Source: Marichromatium bheemlicum (lineage in GTDB: Bacteria > Pseudomonadota > Gammaproteobacteria > Chromatiales > Chromatiaceae). Taken from it: a stretch of 32,591 nt of DNA. This document shows, piece after piece, positions 25,323-32,591 of the stretch (the first letter of the stretch is position 1; the number at the start of each line of letters is the position of its first letter). Made by a program: the position numbers and the translations under genes. The stretch spans positions 1-32,591 of the forward strand of contig NZ_JAAXKX010000031.1 of NCBI RefSeq assembly GCF_012276755.1. The letters are read 5' to 3'. A model generated the notes under the pieces. That model ran no database searches. It was not told the DNA's origin and was given only the letters and a program-made list of their open reading frames with translations.

Positions 25323-27383
25323 TCAGTCGCCGCCGCTGAGTGCGGCCCAGTGCGCGCGCCCGCCCTGGTTGTTGAGATAGTTGAGTAGCCCGAGGACGAC
25401 ACGGCGATCGAAGCGTTGGTCGATCTCGGTGAGCAGGATCGACTCGGCCTCCGCGAGCGTCTTGCCGTCGCGGAAGGCGCGCGGGCTGACCAGGGCGACG
25501 AAGGTGTTGGCGAGGGCGACGGCCTGGGCGCTGAGCAGGATTTGCTCGCCGTGCAGCCCTTGCGGGCCCTGGCCGTCGACGCGCTCGTTGATCTGGCGCA
25601 GGGTGTCGAGTACCGGGCCGTCGAAGTCGATGTGCTTGAGCAGCTCCGGCCCCTCGTCGAGTGCCTGGCGGATGTGCAGGCGCTCGGTGTCGGTGAGTTC
25701 GCCCTGCTTGGTGAGCAGGGTGCGCGGCACCCGGATCTTGCCGATATTGACCAGCCGTGCCGCCTGTACCGTGGCCTCGATCATGGCTGCGTCGAAGCCG
25801 ACCTGCTCGGCGATGCGCCGCGCCAGCTCGGCGACATGGCGTGACTGGTGCGCGGCATCTGGGTCGCGCTCGTCGACCAGGCCGACCAGGGTCTCGATCA
25901 GTTGGCGGGTGTTGTGCTCGCGCTGGGCGCGCTCGCGCATCAGGTCGGTGAGGTCCTCGATGCTGGTGAGCACCGCCGCGCCGCGTTCGGCGGTGGCCGG
26001 CAGCGGGGCGTGATAGGAGCGCCAGACTTGCTCGCCACCCTCGGCCAGGGGGAAGCGTGAGACCTCGGTGGTCGGCTCGCCCCGGTCCAGCACCTGGCGG
26101 TTGATCTGCAGATAGCGCATGTCGCGCTCCTGGCCGAGGATGCCGAGCAGGGCGCGATCGGTGAGTTTGTCCTTGGGGGTGCCGACGAGATCGGCAAGAC
26201 GCTGGTTGGCGAAGATGATGCGCCCGTCGCCGTCGACGGCGAAGATCGGCAAGGGCTGGTTGTCCATCAAGACCTCGAGGAAGTTGGACAGCTCTTCGTT
26301 GCGCTTGGCCGATGCCCGGGCCTGTTGTGCGGCCTCCTCGGCGCGTACCGAGGAGGCATAGCGCCAGACCACGATCAGGGTCGCGGCGACGACGACGACG
26401 ATCAGCGTCATCGCGGCGAGCAGGGTGGTGCGCCGGGCATCGGTGGCGGCGAGCGCCTCGTCTTGGGCGACCTTGTGCACCAGCACCCAGTCGGTGCCGG
26501 GGACCTGGCGGCTGACGGCGAAGGCGGGGTGGGCAGCATAGTCGCGCCCCTGGTGAAAGCGCCCCGGTGCGGTCAGCGCCTCGACGTCGATCAGCGCCGG
26601 GGTGTTGAGCGCCAGGCGCCGGCTCAGCGGGCGGGCGCCGTCGGCCAGCGGGGAGAGATACTCGATGCTGTTGCCGGCGCGGCGGATGAGATAGGTCTCG
26701 GCGCTGGCGGCGGTGGTGCCGGGCTGTTCGAGGGTGGCGAAGAATTCGGCATCGACACCGCGCAGGCCGATTAGACGGGCGATGACCTGGGTGGTGTCGG
26801 CCTCCTCGGTGGCGGCGAGCACCGGCACCACCAGGCCGAGACGGAGGCGGTCACCGTGATCCGGGTGCAGGTCGAGCAGACCGCGCTCGGCGACCGGGAC
26901 GCGGGCGACGAACTCGGCCAGTCGGCCACTGAGCGGCGGCAGCCCGGCGGTGGCGACGATGGGGGTGCCGTGCGGGTCGATCAGGCCGATGCCGGCCTCG
27001 CCGAGTGGGTTGACGTTGGCCGGTAGCGCAGGGCCCGTCCGGCGCGGCTGGAAGCCGGAGCGGCTGGCGGTGACCTCGAGCAGGGTTCGGAGATAATCGA
27101 GGCTGGCGGGGTCGGTATCGATCGGTTCGCCGGTTTCGCCCGGGGTGACGAGTTTGGTGTAGATTTGCAACGATTCGTTGTCGGCAAGGCCCGCGAGCAC
27201 GGCGTATTGCGCACGTAGCCACTGATCGACGGCCTGGGCGCGACTGTCGGCGACGATGTTGAGCTGGGTCTGCAGGATCTGGATGTCACGCGCCTTCTCG
27301 CGCGCGGCGAATTCGAACACGCCATAGAGCGCGAGCAGGGTGGCGGCCAGCAGGGCGCTGACGGCCAGGATTCTGGGTCTCAC
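25323..27383 (-). CDS. Membrane sensor: periplasmic Cache-like, PAS, degenerate HD-GYP
   Basis: 686 aa. TM1 is at about 5-26. A periplasmic region of about 290 residues resembles a double Cache sensor (PLGEAGIGLIDPHGTPIVAT; SRQVPGTDWVLVHKV). TM2 is at about 320-341. A PAS domain spans about 365-480 (PLPIFAVDGDGRIIFANQRL). The C-terminal domain (about 495-675) aligns with HD-GYP phosphodiesterases: HQSRHVAELARRIAE, NIGKIRVPRTLLTKQGELT, FDRRVV. But the HD dyad is Val545-Asn546 (LVNIGK for LHDIGK), the HHE motif is Ile598-Asn599-Glu600, and GYP is lost (DGQGPQGLHGEQI). The VAD motif is LAN. All metal ligands are gone, so it is probably not a phosphodiesterase. It may bind a nucleotide or partner. 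It is divergent from the LapG-type protease gene. Confidence 0.85.
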   Translation of the reverse strand: MRPRILAVSALLAATLLALYGVFEFAAREKARDIQILQTQLNIVADSRAQAVDQWLRAQYAVLAGLADNESLQIYTKLVTPGETGEPIDTDPASLDYLRTLLEVTASRSGFQPRRTGPALPANVNPLGEAGIGLIDPHGTPIVATAGLPPLSGRLAEFVARVPVAERGLLDLHPDHGDRLRLGLVVPVLAATEEADTTQVIARLIGLRGVDAEFFATLEQPGTTAASAETYLIRRAGNSIEYLSPLADGARPLSRRLALNTPALIDVEALTAPGRFHQGRDYAAHPAFAVSRQVPGTDWVLVHKVAQDEALAATDARRTTLLAAMTLIVVVVAATLIVVWRYASSVRAEEAAQQARASAKRNEELSNFLEVLMDNQPLPIFAVDGDGRIIFANQRLADLVGTPKDKLTDRALLGILGQERDMRYLQINRQVLDRGEPTTEVSRFPLAEGGEQVWRSYHAPLPATAERGAAVLTSIEDLTDLMRERAQREHNTRQLIETLVGLVDERDPDAAHQSRHVAELARRIAEQVGFDAAMIEATVQAARLVNIGKIRVPRTLLTKQGELTDTERLHIRQALDEGPELLKHIDFDGPVLDTLRQINERVDGQGPQGLHGEQILLSAQAVALANTFVALVSPRAFRDGKTLAEAESILLTEIDQRFDRRVVLGLLNYLNNQGGRAHWAALSGGD

Positions 27384-27560
27384 TGCCTGGGGTCTCCCGA
27401 GATCGGCACGGTTGCGATGAGCACTGTCAAGATCCCTTCGCGATCAGCGCCTTGGGTGAGGCGAGCGGCGCTGGCGTTGACTGACGATCTGTCGACGGAC
27501 GGATCAATGCGGAATCGAGTCCCCTTTTTCTAGCATGGCCCGAGCGTGTAATCCATCCTG

Positions 27561-28226
27561 ATGCCTGGTTTTCGTCCGCCCGTCCTCGCCCTCCCGCTGC
27601 TCGTGATCGTGCTGCTCGCCGGTCTGTTGCCGGTGCCCTCGGCGGCGGGCGCGGCGCTCGGCGAGCGCCCAGTCTTCGGACTCTCCGGCAGACTGTTTAC
27701 CAACTTCCGCCCCATCCCCAAGTGGCAGCGGCTGCTCGAGCGCTATCGTGTCGAGGAGGCCAAGGATGCGCGTTGTCGGCGCGGCGGTGCCGGCAACTGT
27801 CCCTATCGTGAGTGGCGCGCGCTGATCGAACGGTTGCGCGGGCGCGATCGGCTCACCCAGGTCGAGGAGGTCAACCGTTTCGCCAATCGCTGGCGTTATA
27901 TCGAGGATCGGGTCAATTGGGGGGTGGCCGATTATTGGGCGACACCGGGTGAGTTCTTCGAGCGCGCCGGAGACTGCGAGGACTACGCTATCGTCAAGTT
28001 CATGAGCCTGCGCGCGCTCGGCTTCCGTAACGACGACTTGTTGCTGGTGGCGGTCAAGGACCAGAACCTCGGGGTCGGACACGCGGTGGCGCTGGTCTCG
28101 GTGCGGGGGCGCACGCTGTTGCTCGACAACCAGATCAAGCAGGTGGTCGAGGCCGATCGGGTGCGTCACTATCAGCCGGTCTATGCCGCCAACGAGGAGG
28201 TCTGGTGGCTGTACCGGCCGCGCTGA
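27561..28226 (+). CDS. LapG-type periplasmic cysteine protease (BTLCP)
   Basis: 221 aa, bacterial transglutaminase-like cysteine proteinase. Signal peptide about 1-31 (LPLLVIVLLAGLLPV, cleavage near SAAGAA). The catalytic triad is visible: Cys139 (ERAGDCEDYAIVK), His174 (GVGHAVALV) and Asp189 (LLLDNQ). VADYWATPGEFF before the Cys is family-typical, and the spacing equals that of LapG. LapG cleaves the N-terminal region of large biofilm adhesins when the inner-membrane receptor LapD, which senses cyclic-di-GMP, releases it. Neither a LapD nor an adhesin is in the window. The 177-bp region to the divergent sensor (27384-27560) should hold both promoters, but I see no strong one. Confidence 0.9.
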   Translation: MPGFRPPVLALPLLVIVLLAGLLPVPSAAGAALGERPVFGLSGRLFTNFRPIPKWQRLLERYRVEEAKDARCRRGGAGNCPYREWRALIERLRGRDRLTQVEEVNRFANRWRYIEDRVNWGVADYWATPGEFFERAGDCEDYAIVKFMSLRALGFRNDDLLLVAVKDQNLGVGHAVALVSVRGRTLLLDNQIKQVVEADRVRHYQPVYAANEEVWWLYRPR

Positions 28227-28233
28227 GGACGGT

Positions 28234-28821
28234 TCAGGGCAGGATCTCGATCGGGGTGCCGTCGGCCACCAGCGACCAGATCTGCTCGATCTCGGCGTTG
28301 TCGACGGCGATGCAGCCGGCGGTCCAGTCGCCGTTGCGGCGGGTGTCGGGGCCGGTGCCGTGGACCATGATGGCGCCGCCGGGGTCATCACCGCGGAGGC
28401 GGGCGCGTAACCGGTCGCCGGGGCCGGGGTAGGAGATGTGCAGGGCGCGGTGGAAGCGGCTGGCGGGGTTGCGCCAGTCGATGCGGTAGCGCCCCTCGGG
28501 GGTGCGGCCATCGCCCTCGCGGCGCTTGTGGCCGATGGGCTGGAAGCCGAGGGCGATGGCATAGCTTCGCAGTACCACGCCGTCACGTAGCAGATAGAGC
28601 CGGCGCTCGGCCTTGCGCACGAGGACGCGGTCGGCCATGTCGGGGCGTGGGGGGCGGAAGTCGTCGGGTGGGGTGGCCGGGCGTAATGGCCGGGGGAGGG
28701 CGAGCAGCGACATCGCGAGAGTCGCGGGGGGGAGAGTCAGCCCGAGTAGCGCCCCGAGCAGCAGCGCCCGCCTGGTGGCGGGCGGCGGGCGCTGCGTGCT
28801 CCTGGGGGTGACGCCGGGCAT
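28234..28821 (-). CDS. L,D-transpeptidase (YkuD domain)
   Basis: 195 aa. An N-terminal signal/anchor (about 18-36, ALLLGALLGLTLPPATLA) follows an Arg/Pro-rich start. The YkuD domain starts at about 65 (RVLVRKAERRLYLLRDG), with GDGRTPEGRYRI and the catalytic HGTG...WTAGCIAV block (His154, Cys170). It cross-links peptidoglycan stems or attaches proteins to them; here it probably acts on murein in the periplasm. It is 42 bp downstream of mltD on the same strand, so they may share a transcript. It converges on the LapG-type gene with a 7-bp gap. Confidence 0.92.
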   Translation of the reverse strand: MPGVTPRSTQRPPPATRRALLLGALLGLTLPPATLAMSLLALPRPLRPATPPDDFRPPRPDMADRVLVRKAERRLYLLRDGVVLRSYAIALGFQPIGHKRREGDGRTPEGRYRIDWRNPASRFHRALHISYPGPGDRLRARLRGDDPGGAIMVHGTGPDTRRNGDWTAGCIAVDNAEIEQIWSLVADGTPIEILP

Positions 28822-28863
28822 GGGATCATCCTCGGCATCGGGCGTGTCGGCCCGGTTGGTGGA

Positions 28864-30300
28864 TCAGCCGCGGCGACGATAGATGCGCAGGGTGTCGCCG
28901 ATGTCGAGACGCGAGTCGGAGAGCGCGTTCCAGCGCTGGATGTCGTCGATGGTGACGCCGTAGCGGTGTGCGATCACGCTCATCGAGTCGCCGCTGCGCA
29001 CGCGGTAGGTGACCAGCGCGTCGCTGCCGGGGATGCGTAGCTTCTGCCCCGGGAGCAGGGTGTCGTCGAGGTCGAGATGGTTGTTCTCGGCGAGGGTCCG
29101 CGCCCCGAGGTTGTGACGGCGGGCGATGGCGCTGAGGGTCTCGCCGCTCTTGACCACGTGTACCAGGGCCTTGGGCGCCGGCTTGCTGACGGCGACGGCG
29201 GGACGTGCACGCGGTGCGCTGCGCTCGCGGATGTGGGCGCGGCTCGAGGCGTTGTAGGTCGCCGGCGAGACCACCTCGGCCTGGGCGATGGCCTTGCGCA
29301 GCAGCGCGCCGCTACCGGCCGGCACCAACAGGTTGGCGGGGGCGTCGGGGGCGGTGCGGGCTCGCTTGAGCCCGGGGTTGAGGCGCTTGAGGGTGGCCAG
29401 CTCGACGCCGCTGGCGCTGGCGAGCTGGGCGAGGGCGATGGGGCGCTGGGTGCGGATCAGCTCGAGCTGGGGACGATCGGGTAGCGGCGGCAGCGCCAGG
29501 CCGTGCTGTTCGGGGGCGGCGACCAGCTGCGCGGCGGCGAGGATCTGCGGCACATAGTCGCGGGTCTCGGCCGGGAGCTGCAGTGCCCAGAAGTCGGTCG
29601 GTTTGCCCTGTCGGCGGTTGCGCTCGACGGCCTTGCCGACACAGCCCGGCCCGCAGTTGTAGGCGGCCATGGTGAGCGCCCAGTCGCCGTCGAACTGGGC
29701 GTTGAGCTGCTCGAGGTAGTCGAGCGCGGCGCGGGTCGAGGCGAGCACGTCGCGGCGCTCGTCGTACCACTGATCCTGGCGTAACCCCATGGCGCGGCCG
29801 GTATAGGGCATGAACTGCCAGATCCCGGCAGCGGCCCGCGACGAGGTGGCGCCGGGGTTGTAACGGCTCTCGATCTGGGGCAGCAGGGCCAATTCCATCG
29901 GGAGACCGCGGCGCTCAATCTCGTTGACGATCAGGCGCAGATAGGGGCGGGCGCGCTCGCTGAGGCGGGTGAGGTATTGGGGATCGCGCTTGTAGCGCGC
30001 GATGACCGTATCGACACGGGGGTGGTGTTGGTGGCCCAGCCGCATCCCGGCGCGAACCCGTTGCCAGAGGTCGCCGCCGCTGGCGGCGGGGGGGGGAGCG
30101 GTGTCGTCGGTCTCCAGGCTGGAGACGGCGACGGCAGGGCGGACGAAGCCGTATTCACGGGCCGAGACGACTTGCGATGCAGATGCCGAATCCGTTTCGG
30201 CGCGGCTGAGTGGTGAGTCCTTGACGCAGCCCGAGAGGACGGGCGCGAGCAACAGGGGCAGCGCGCACAGCGTGCGTGCCAGACGCGAGACATCAGGCAT
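28864..30300 (-). CDS. mltD: Membrane-bound lytic murein transglycosylase D
   Basis: 478-aa lipoprotein: signal peptide with lipobox LSGC (Cys25). The lytic transglycosylase domain is at about 120-260, with catalytic Glu144 in LPQIESRYNPG, then AAAGIWQFMPYTGRAMGL, MAAYNCGPG and TRDYVPQILAA, all MltD hallmarks. Two LysM domains follow (HVVKSGETLSAIARRHNLGA, about 381-424, and TYRVRSGDSMSVIAHRYGVT, about 431-474). It cuts glycan strands to form 1,6-anhydromuramic acid. Length and layout fit E. coli MltD. It is divergent from the methyltransferase gene across a 177-bp gap that includes an A/T-rich stretch (30330-30365) likely to hold promoters. Confidence 0.93.
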   Translation of the reverse strand: MPDVSRLARTLCALPLLLAPVLSGCVKDSPLSRAETDSASASQVVSAREYGFVRPAVAVSSLETDDTAPPPAASGGDLWQRVRAGMRLGHQHHPRVDTVIARYKRDPQYLTRLSERARPYLRLIVNEIERRGLPMELALLPQIESRYNPGATSSRAAAGIWQFMPYTGRAMGLRQDQWYDERRDVLASTRAALDYLEQLNAQFDGDWALTMAAYNCGPGCVGKAVERNRRQGKPTDFWALQLPAETRDYVPQILAAAQLVAAPEQHGLALPPLPDRPQLELIRTQRPIALAQLASASGVELATLKRLNPGLKRARTAPDAPANLLVPAGSGALLRKAIAQAEVVSPATYNASSRAHIRERSAPRARPAVAVSKPAPKALVHVVKSGETLSAIARRHNLGARTLAENNHLDLDDTLLPGQKLRIPGSDALVTYRVRSGDSMSVIAHRYGVTIDDIQRWNALSDSRLDIGDTLRIYRRRG

Positions 30301-30477
30301 TGAATCCCCGGGGAGGCGTTAAGTGTTTGTAAATCAGGATTTTTTGATTTTTCGCGCAACATCATAAGGCAAACCAGGGGGTAATTTCCAGAGCCAGGGT
30401 CGGGAATTGGACGGGCGCGAGGAGACGACAGCATGGGGTCGCTGCGGTTACCATGGCCGCCTCGAAGAGGCTGCCGC

Positions 30478-31239
30478 ATGACTGCTTGCAAAGGGCCGGA
30501 TTCCCCACTCGCCCAACTCCAGCGCTGGTATCGCACGCCGCTCGGCGCCGAGCTGGCACGGCTCGAGTGCGCCTGTGTGCAGCGGCTGCTGCACGACACC
30601 TTTGGTTATTACCTGGTGCAGGTCGGGGTGACCGAGAGCTTTCGCGATGCGCTCGCCACCAGCCGGATCCGCTATCGCATCGCCATGCCTTGCGATCCGC
30701 CACCGCTGGCCCGACCCCCCGCGATCGTCGGTCTGGCCTCGCAGCTGCCGCTGGCCTCGGATAGCATCGATGCGCTGTTCCTGCCGCATACCCTCGACTT
30801 CGCGCCCGAGCCGCGCGCGGTGCTGCGCGAGGCCGAACGGATCCTGATCCCGGAGGGACGCATCATCATCTTCGGTTTCAATGCCATCAGCCCTTGGGGC
30901 GTACGCAGTCTGCTGCGTGGCGCGCGGGGGCCGGCGCCCTGGTGCGGGCATTTTCGCACCGCTTATCAGATGGAGGCCTGGTTGTCCGATCTCGGTTTTG
31001 CGCTCGAACGGCGCGAGTTCCTGATGTTTCGTCCGCCTCTGACGCGGGCGCTCGGTCCGCGCGGTGCCCGGGTCGAGGCCCTGGGGCAACGGTTGATGCC
31101 GGCGCTCGGCGGGGTCTATGTGCTGCGCGCGGTCAAGCGGGTGTCGACGCTCACCCCGCTGCGCCCGTCATGGCGCCGCCGTCGGCAGCTGTTGCCGGGC
31201 CGGGTGGAACCGACGACACGGCGAGGTGGTCATGTCTGA
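30478..31239 (+). CDS. SAM-dependent methyltransferase, YafS-like
   Basis: 253 aa from the ATG at 30478 (AAGAGG upstream); the longer frame from 30433 has a basic N-terminal tail that is unlikely. The class I methyltransferase fold shows [20 protein letters not shown] (post-motif region), [18 protein letters not shown] (core strand/turn) and a [15 protein letters not shown] tail. The SAM-binding glycine loop at the N-terminal side is poorly conserved. In E. coli the mltD-gloB-yafS-rnhA-dnaQ block has a methyltransferase in this place. Its stop overlaps the RNase HI start by 8 bp, so they are translationally coupled. The substrate is unknown. Confidence 0.82.
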   Translation: MTACKGPDSPLAQLQRWYRTPLGAELARLECACVQRLLHDTFGYYLVQVGVTESFRDALATSRIRYRIAMPCDPPPLARPPAIVGLASQLPLASDSIDALFLPHTLDFAPEPRAVLREAERILIPEGRIIIFGFNAISPWGVRSLLRGARGPAPWCGHFRTAYQMEAWLSDLGFALERREFLMFRPPLTRALGPRGARVEALGQRLMPALGGVYVLRAVKRVSTLTPLRPSWRRRRQLLPGRVEPTTRRGGHV

Positions 31240-31663
31240 GCCGGTGCGTGCCTATACCGACGGTGCCTGCAAGGGCAACCCTGGTCCCGGTGGCTGGGGG
31301 GCGTTGCTGTGCTGGGGCGAGGCCGAGAAGGCGCTCTGCGGCGGCGAGCGCGAGACCACCAATAATCGTATGGAGCTGATGGCGGTGATCATGGCGCTGG
31401 AGTCGCTCAAGCGCCCGAGTACCATCGACATCACCACCGACTCGCAGTACGTCAAGCGTGGGGTCGGTGAGTGGATGCCACGCTGGAAGCGCAACGGTTG
31501 GCGGACGGCCAGCCGTCAGCCGGTGAAAAACCGCGATCTGTGGGAACGGCTCGACGCTGCGCTCGCCGCCCACCAGGTGCGCTGGCACTGGGTCAAGGGG
31601 CATGCCGGACACCCCGGCAACGAGCGCGCCGATCAACTCGCCAACCAGGGCATCCCGAGGTAG
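31232..31663 (+). CDS. rnhA: Ribonuclease HI
   Basis: 143 aa from the ATG at 31232 (GAGGTGG upstream). It degrades the RNA strand of RNA-DNA hybrids. The catalytic set matches E. coli numbering exactly: Asp10 ([17 protein letters not shown]), Glu48 ([10 protein letters not shown]), Asp70 ([10 protein letters not shown]) and Asp134 (GNERADQLA), with His124 (KGHAGHPGN). The basic handle region [13 protein letters not shown] is present. It lies 6 bp before dnaQ. Confidence 0.97.
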   Translation: MSEPVRAYTDGACKGNPGPGGWGALLCWGEAEKALCGGERETTNNRMELMAVIMALESLKRPSTIDITTDSQYVKRGVGEWMPRWKRNGWRTASRQPVKNRDLWERLDAALAAHQVRWHWVKGHAGHPGNERADQLANQGIPR

Positions 31664-31669
31664 AGACCG

Positions 31670-32398
31670 ATGCAGACACGCCAGATCGTGCTCGATACCG
31701 AGACCACGGGTCTCGATCCGCAGGCGGGGCACCGCATCATCGAGATCGGCTGTGTGGAGCTGATCGATCGGCGCCTGACTCGTAACAATTTCCATTGTTA
31801 CATCCAGCCCGATCGCGAGATCGACGCCGGCGCCGTCGAGGTGCACGGCATCACCAACGATTTCCTCGCCGACAAGCCCCGTTTCGGCGAGCTGGCCGAA
31901 TCCTTTCTCGATTATGTGCGCGGCGCCGAGCTGATCATCCACAACGCCGCCTTCGACGTCGGCTTCCTCGACCACGAGCTGCGGTTGTGGCAGCCGGATG
32001 CGCCGCGTATCGATGAGCTGTGCACGGTCACTGATACCCTGCTGATGGCGCGTCGTCTCCACCCGGGGCAGCGCAACAGTCTGGATGCGTTGTGCAAGCG
32101 CTACGACGTCGACAACTCCCAGCGCGACCTGCACGGCGCCCTGCTCGACGCCGAGATCCTCGCCGATGTCTATCTGGCGATGACCGGCGGACAGGTGAAG
32201 CTCGGCCTCGGTGAGGTCGAGACCGGTGAGCGCGGGGCGGGTGGCGGCGCTGGTGAGCATGGTCGGATCGCCGCCGACCGCCCTGCGTTGCGCGTGGTCC
32301 GCGCCGATGCCCAGGCGCTCGCGGCGCACAACGCCCGCCTCGAGGCGATCGCCAAGGCCAGTGCCGAGGGCTGTCTGTGGTTGCGCGAGCAGGGTTGA
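31670..32398 (+). CDS. dnaQ: DNA polymerase III epsilon subunit, proofreading 3'-5' exonuclease
   Basis: 242 aa. DEDDh exonuclease motifs: Asp9 and Glu11 (VLDTETTGLDP), IIHNAAFDVGFLDHEL, and the C-terminal HGALLDAEILADVYL (His and Asp). After about residue 185 comes a Gly/Ala-rich linker of about 25 residues and a short helical tail, the region that binds the polymerase alpha subunit in E. coli. It lies 6 bp after rnhA and is the last gene of this group. In E. coli these two genes are divergent, so co-direction here is a variant of that arrangement. Confidence 0.95.
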   Translation: MQTRQIVLDTETTGLDPQAGHRIIEIGCVELIDRRLTRNNFHCYIQPDREIDAGAVEVHGITNDFLADKPRFGELAESFLDYVRGAELIIHNAAFDVGFLDHELRLWQPDAPRIDELCTVTDTLLMARRLHPGQRNSLDALCKRYDVDNSQRDLHGALLDAEILADVYLAMTGGQVKLGLGEVETGERGAGGGAGEHGRIAADRPALRVVRADAQALAAHNARLEAIAKASAEGCLWLREQG

Positions 32399-32591
32399 GC
32401 GGCGAGGTCGTACTTGGCTGACTCGCCTGCGCGTCTCTCGAGGGGGTGTCTGAGCGCCCCGCGCCGCCTCGGGTAGCCTCTCGCTTCGAGCTTCTCACCC
32501 CCCCAAGGAATTGGCCTCATGCGCCCGCATGAATGCTGATGCCGAGACCTTTCCTGTCGATAAATCGCCGTCCTAGACGAATCCCCCCTAC
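32399..32591. other. Right-end intergenic stub
   Basis: No coding sequence or clear terminator. The last bases (AATCCCCCCTAC) are the beginning of the same GC-clamp repeat as at the left end, in the opposite orientation. Confidence 0.45.

Overview
The window is 32.6 kb of mostly GC-rich DNA from a gammaproteobacterium. My guess is a relative of the purple sulfur bacteria (Chromatiales/Chromatiaceae). That rests on the housekeeping block at the right end (mltD, a yafS-like methyltransferase, rnhA, dnaQ, an order known from enterobacteria and other gammaproteobacteria) and on general composition, not on a marker gene, so it is an inference. Most of the window is one exopolysaccharide/capsule locus, set between housekeeping genes and cut up by insertion sequences.

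Left end (1-2089): a GC-clamp repeat family, mtaB (tRNA methylthiotransferase) on the minus strand, tRNA-Ser(CGA) on the minus strand, and a good sigma70-type promoter for the next gene.

Surface and export module, plus strand (2090-10604): an unrecognised secreted Ala-rich/acidic protein with its own promoter and terminator; an outer-membrane beta-barrel; a short Wza-type export protein (OPX) without a lipidation cysteine; a Wzc-type tyrosine autokinase; a membrane-anchored helical-repeat protein; then a 680-bp AT-rich gap with a tandem pair of MITE-like elements; then the initiating phosphoglycosyltransferase (WcaJ type) and a VanZ-like protein. The beta-barrel, short OPX and kinase together look like a Wzx/Wzy export route in which the barrel, rather than a Wza helical pore, crosses the outer membrane.

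Polymer module, minus strand (10683-22517): read in transcription order this is GDP-mannose/UDP-glucose-type dehydrogenase, GT4 glycosyltransferase, [IS1-family element inserted into an older IS1 copy, next to an IS481 3' remnant], Wzx flippase, Wzy-like polymerase, [IS481 remnant], GT4 glycosyltransferase, CapK/PaaK-like adenylate-forming protein, heparinase II/III-like lyase and a small membrane protein. Most junctions between genes are 4-bp overlaps, so this was one operon before the IS insertions. The AT-rich wzx-wzy pair lies exactly between two IS481 remnants and looks like an exchanged cassette. Upstream of the dehydrogenase is a decayed 3' end of what looks like a second sugar transferase.

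Right part (23094-32591): an O-antigen ligase/polymerase-like protein (+); a metallophosphatase and a large Cache-PAS-HD-GYP-like sensor (-); a LapG-type periplasmic cysteine protease (+) divergent from the sensor; an L,D-transpeptidase and the lipoprotein transglycosylase MltD (-); then a methyltransferase, RNase HI and DnaQ (+). The HD-GYP-like domain of the sensor has lost its metal-binding residues. Its position beside LapG raises the possibility of an unusual regulator of adhesin release; that link is a hypothesis.
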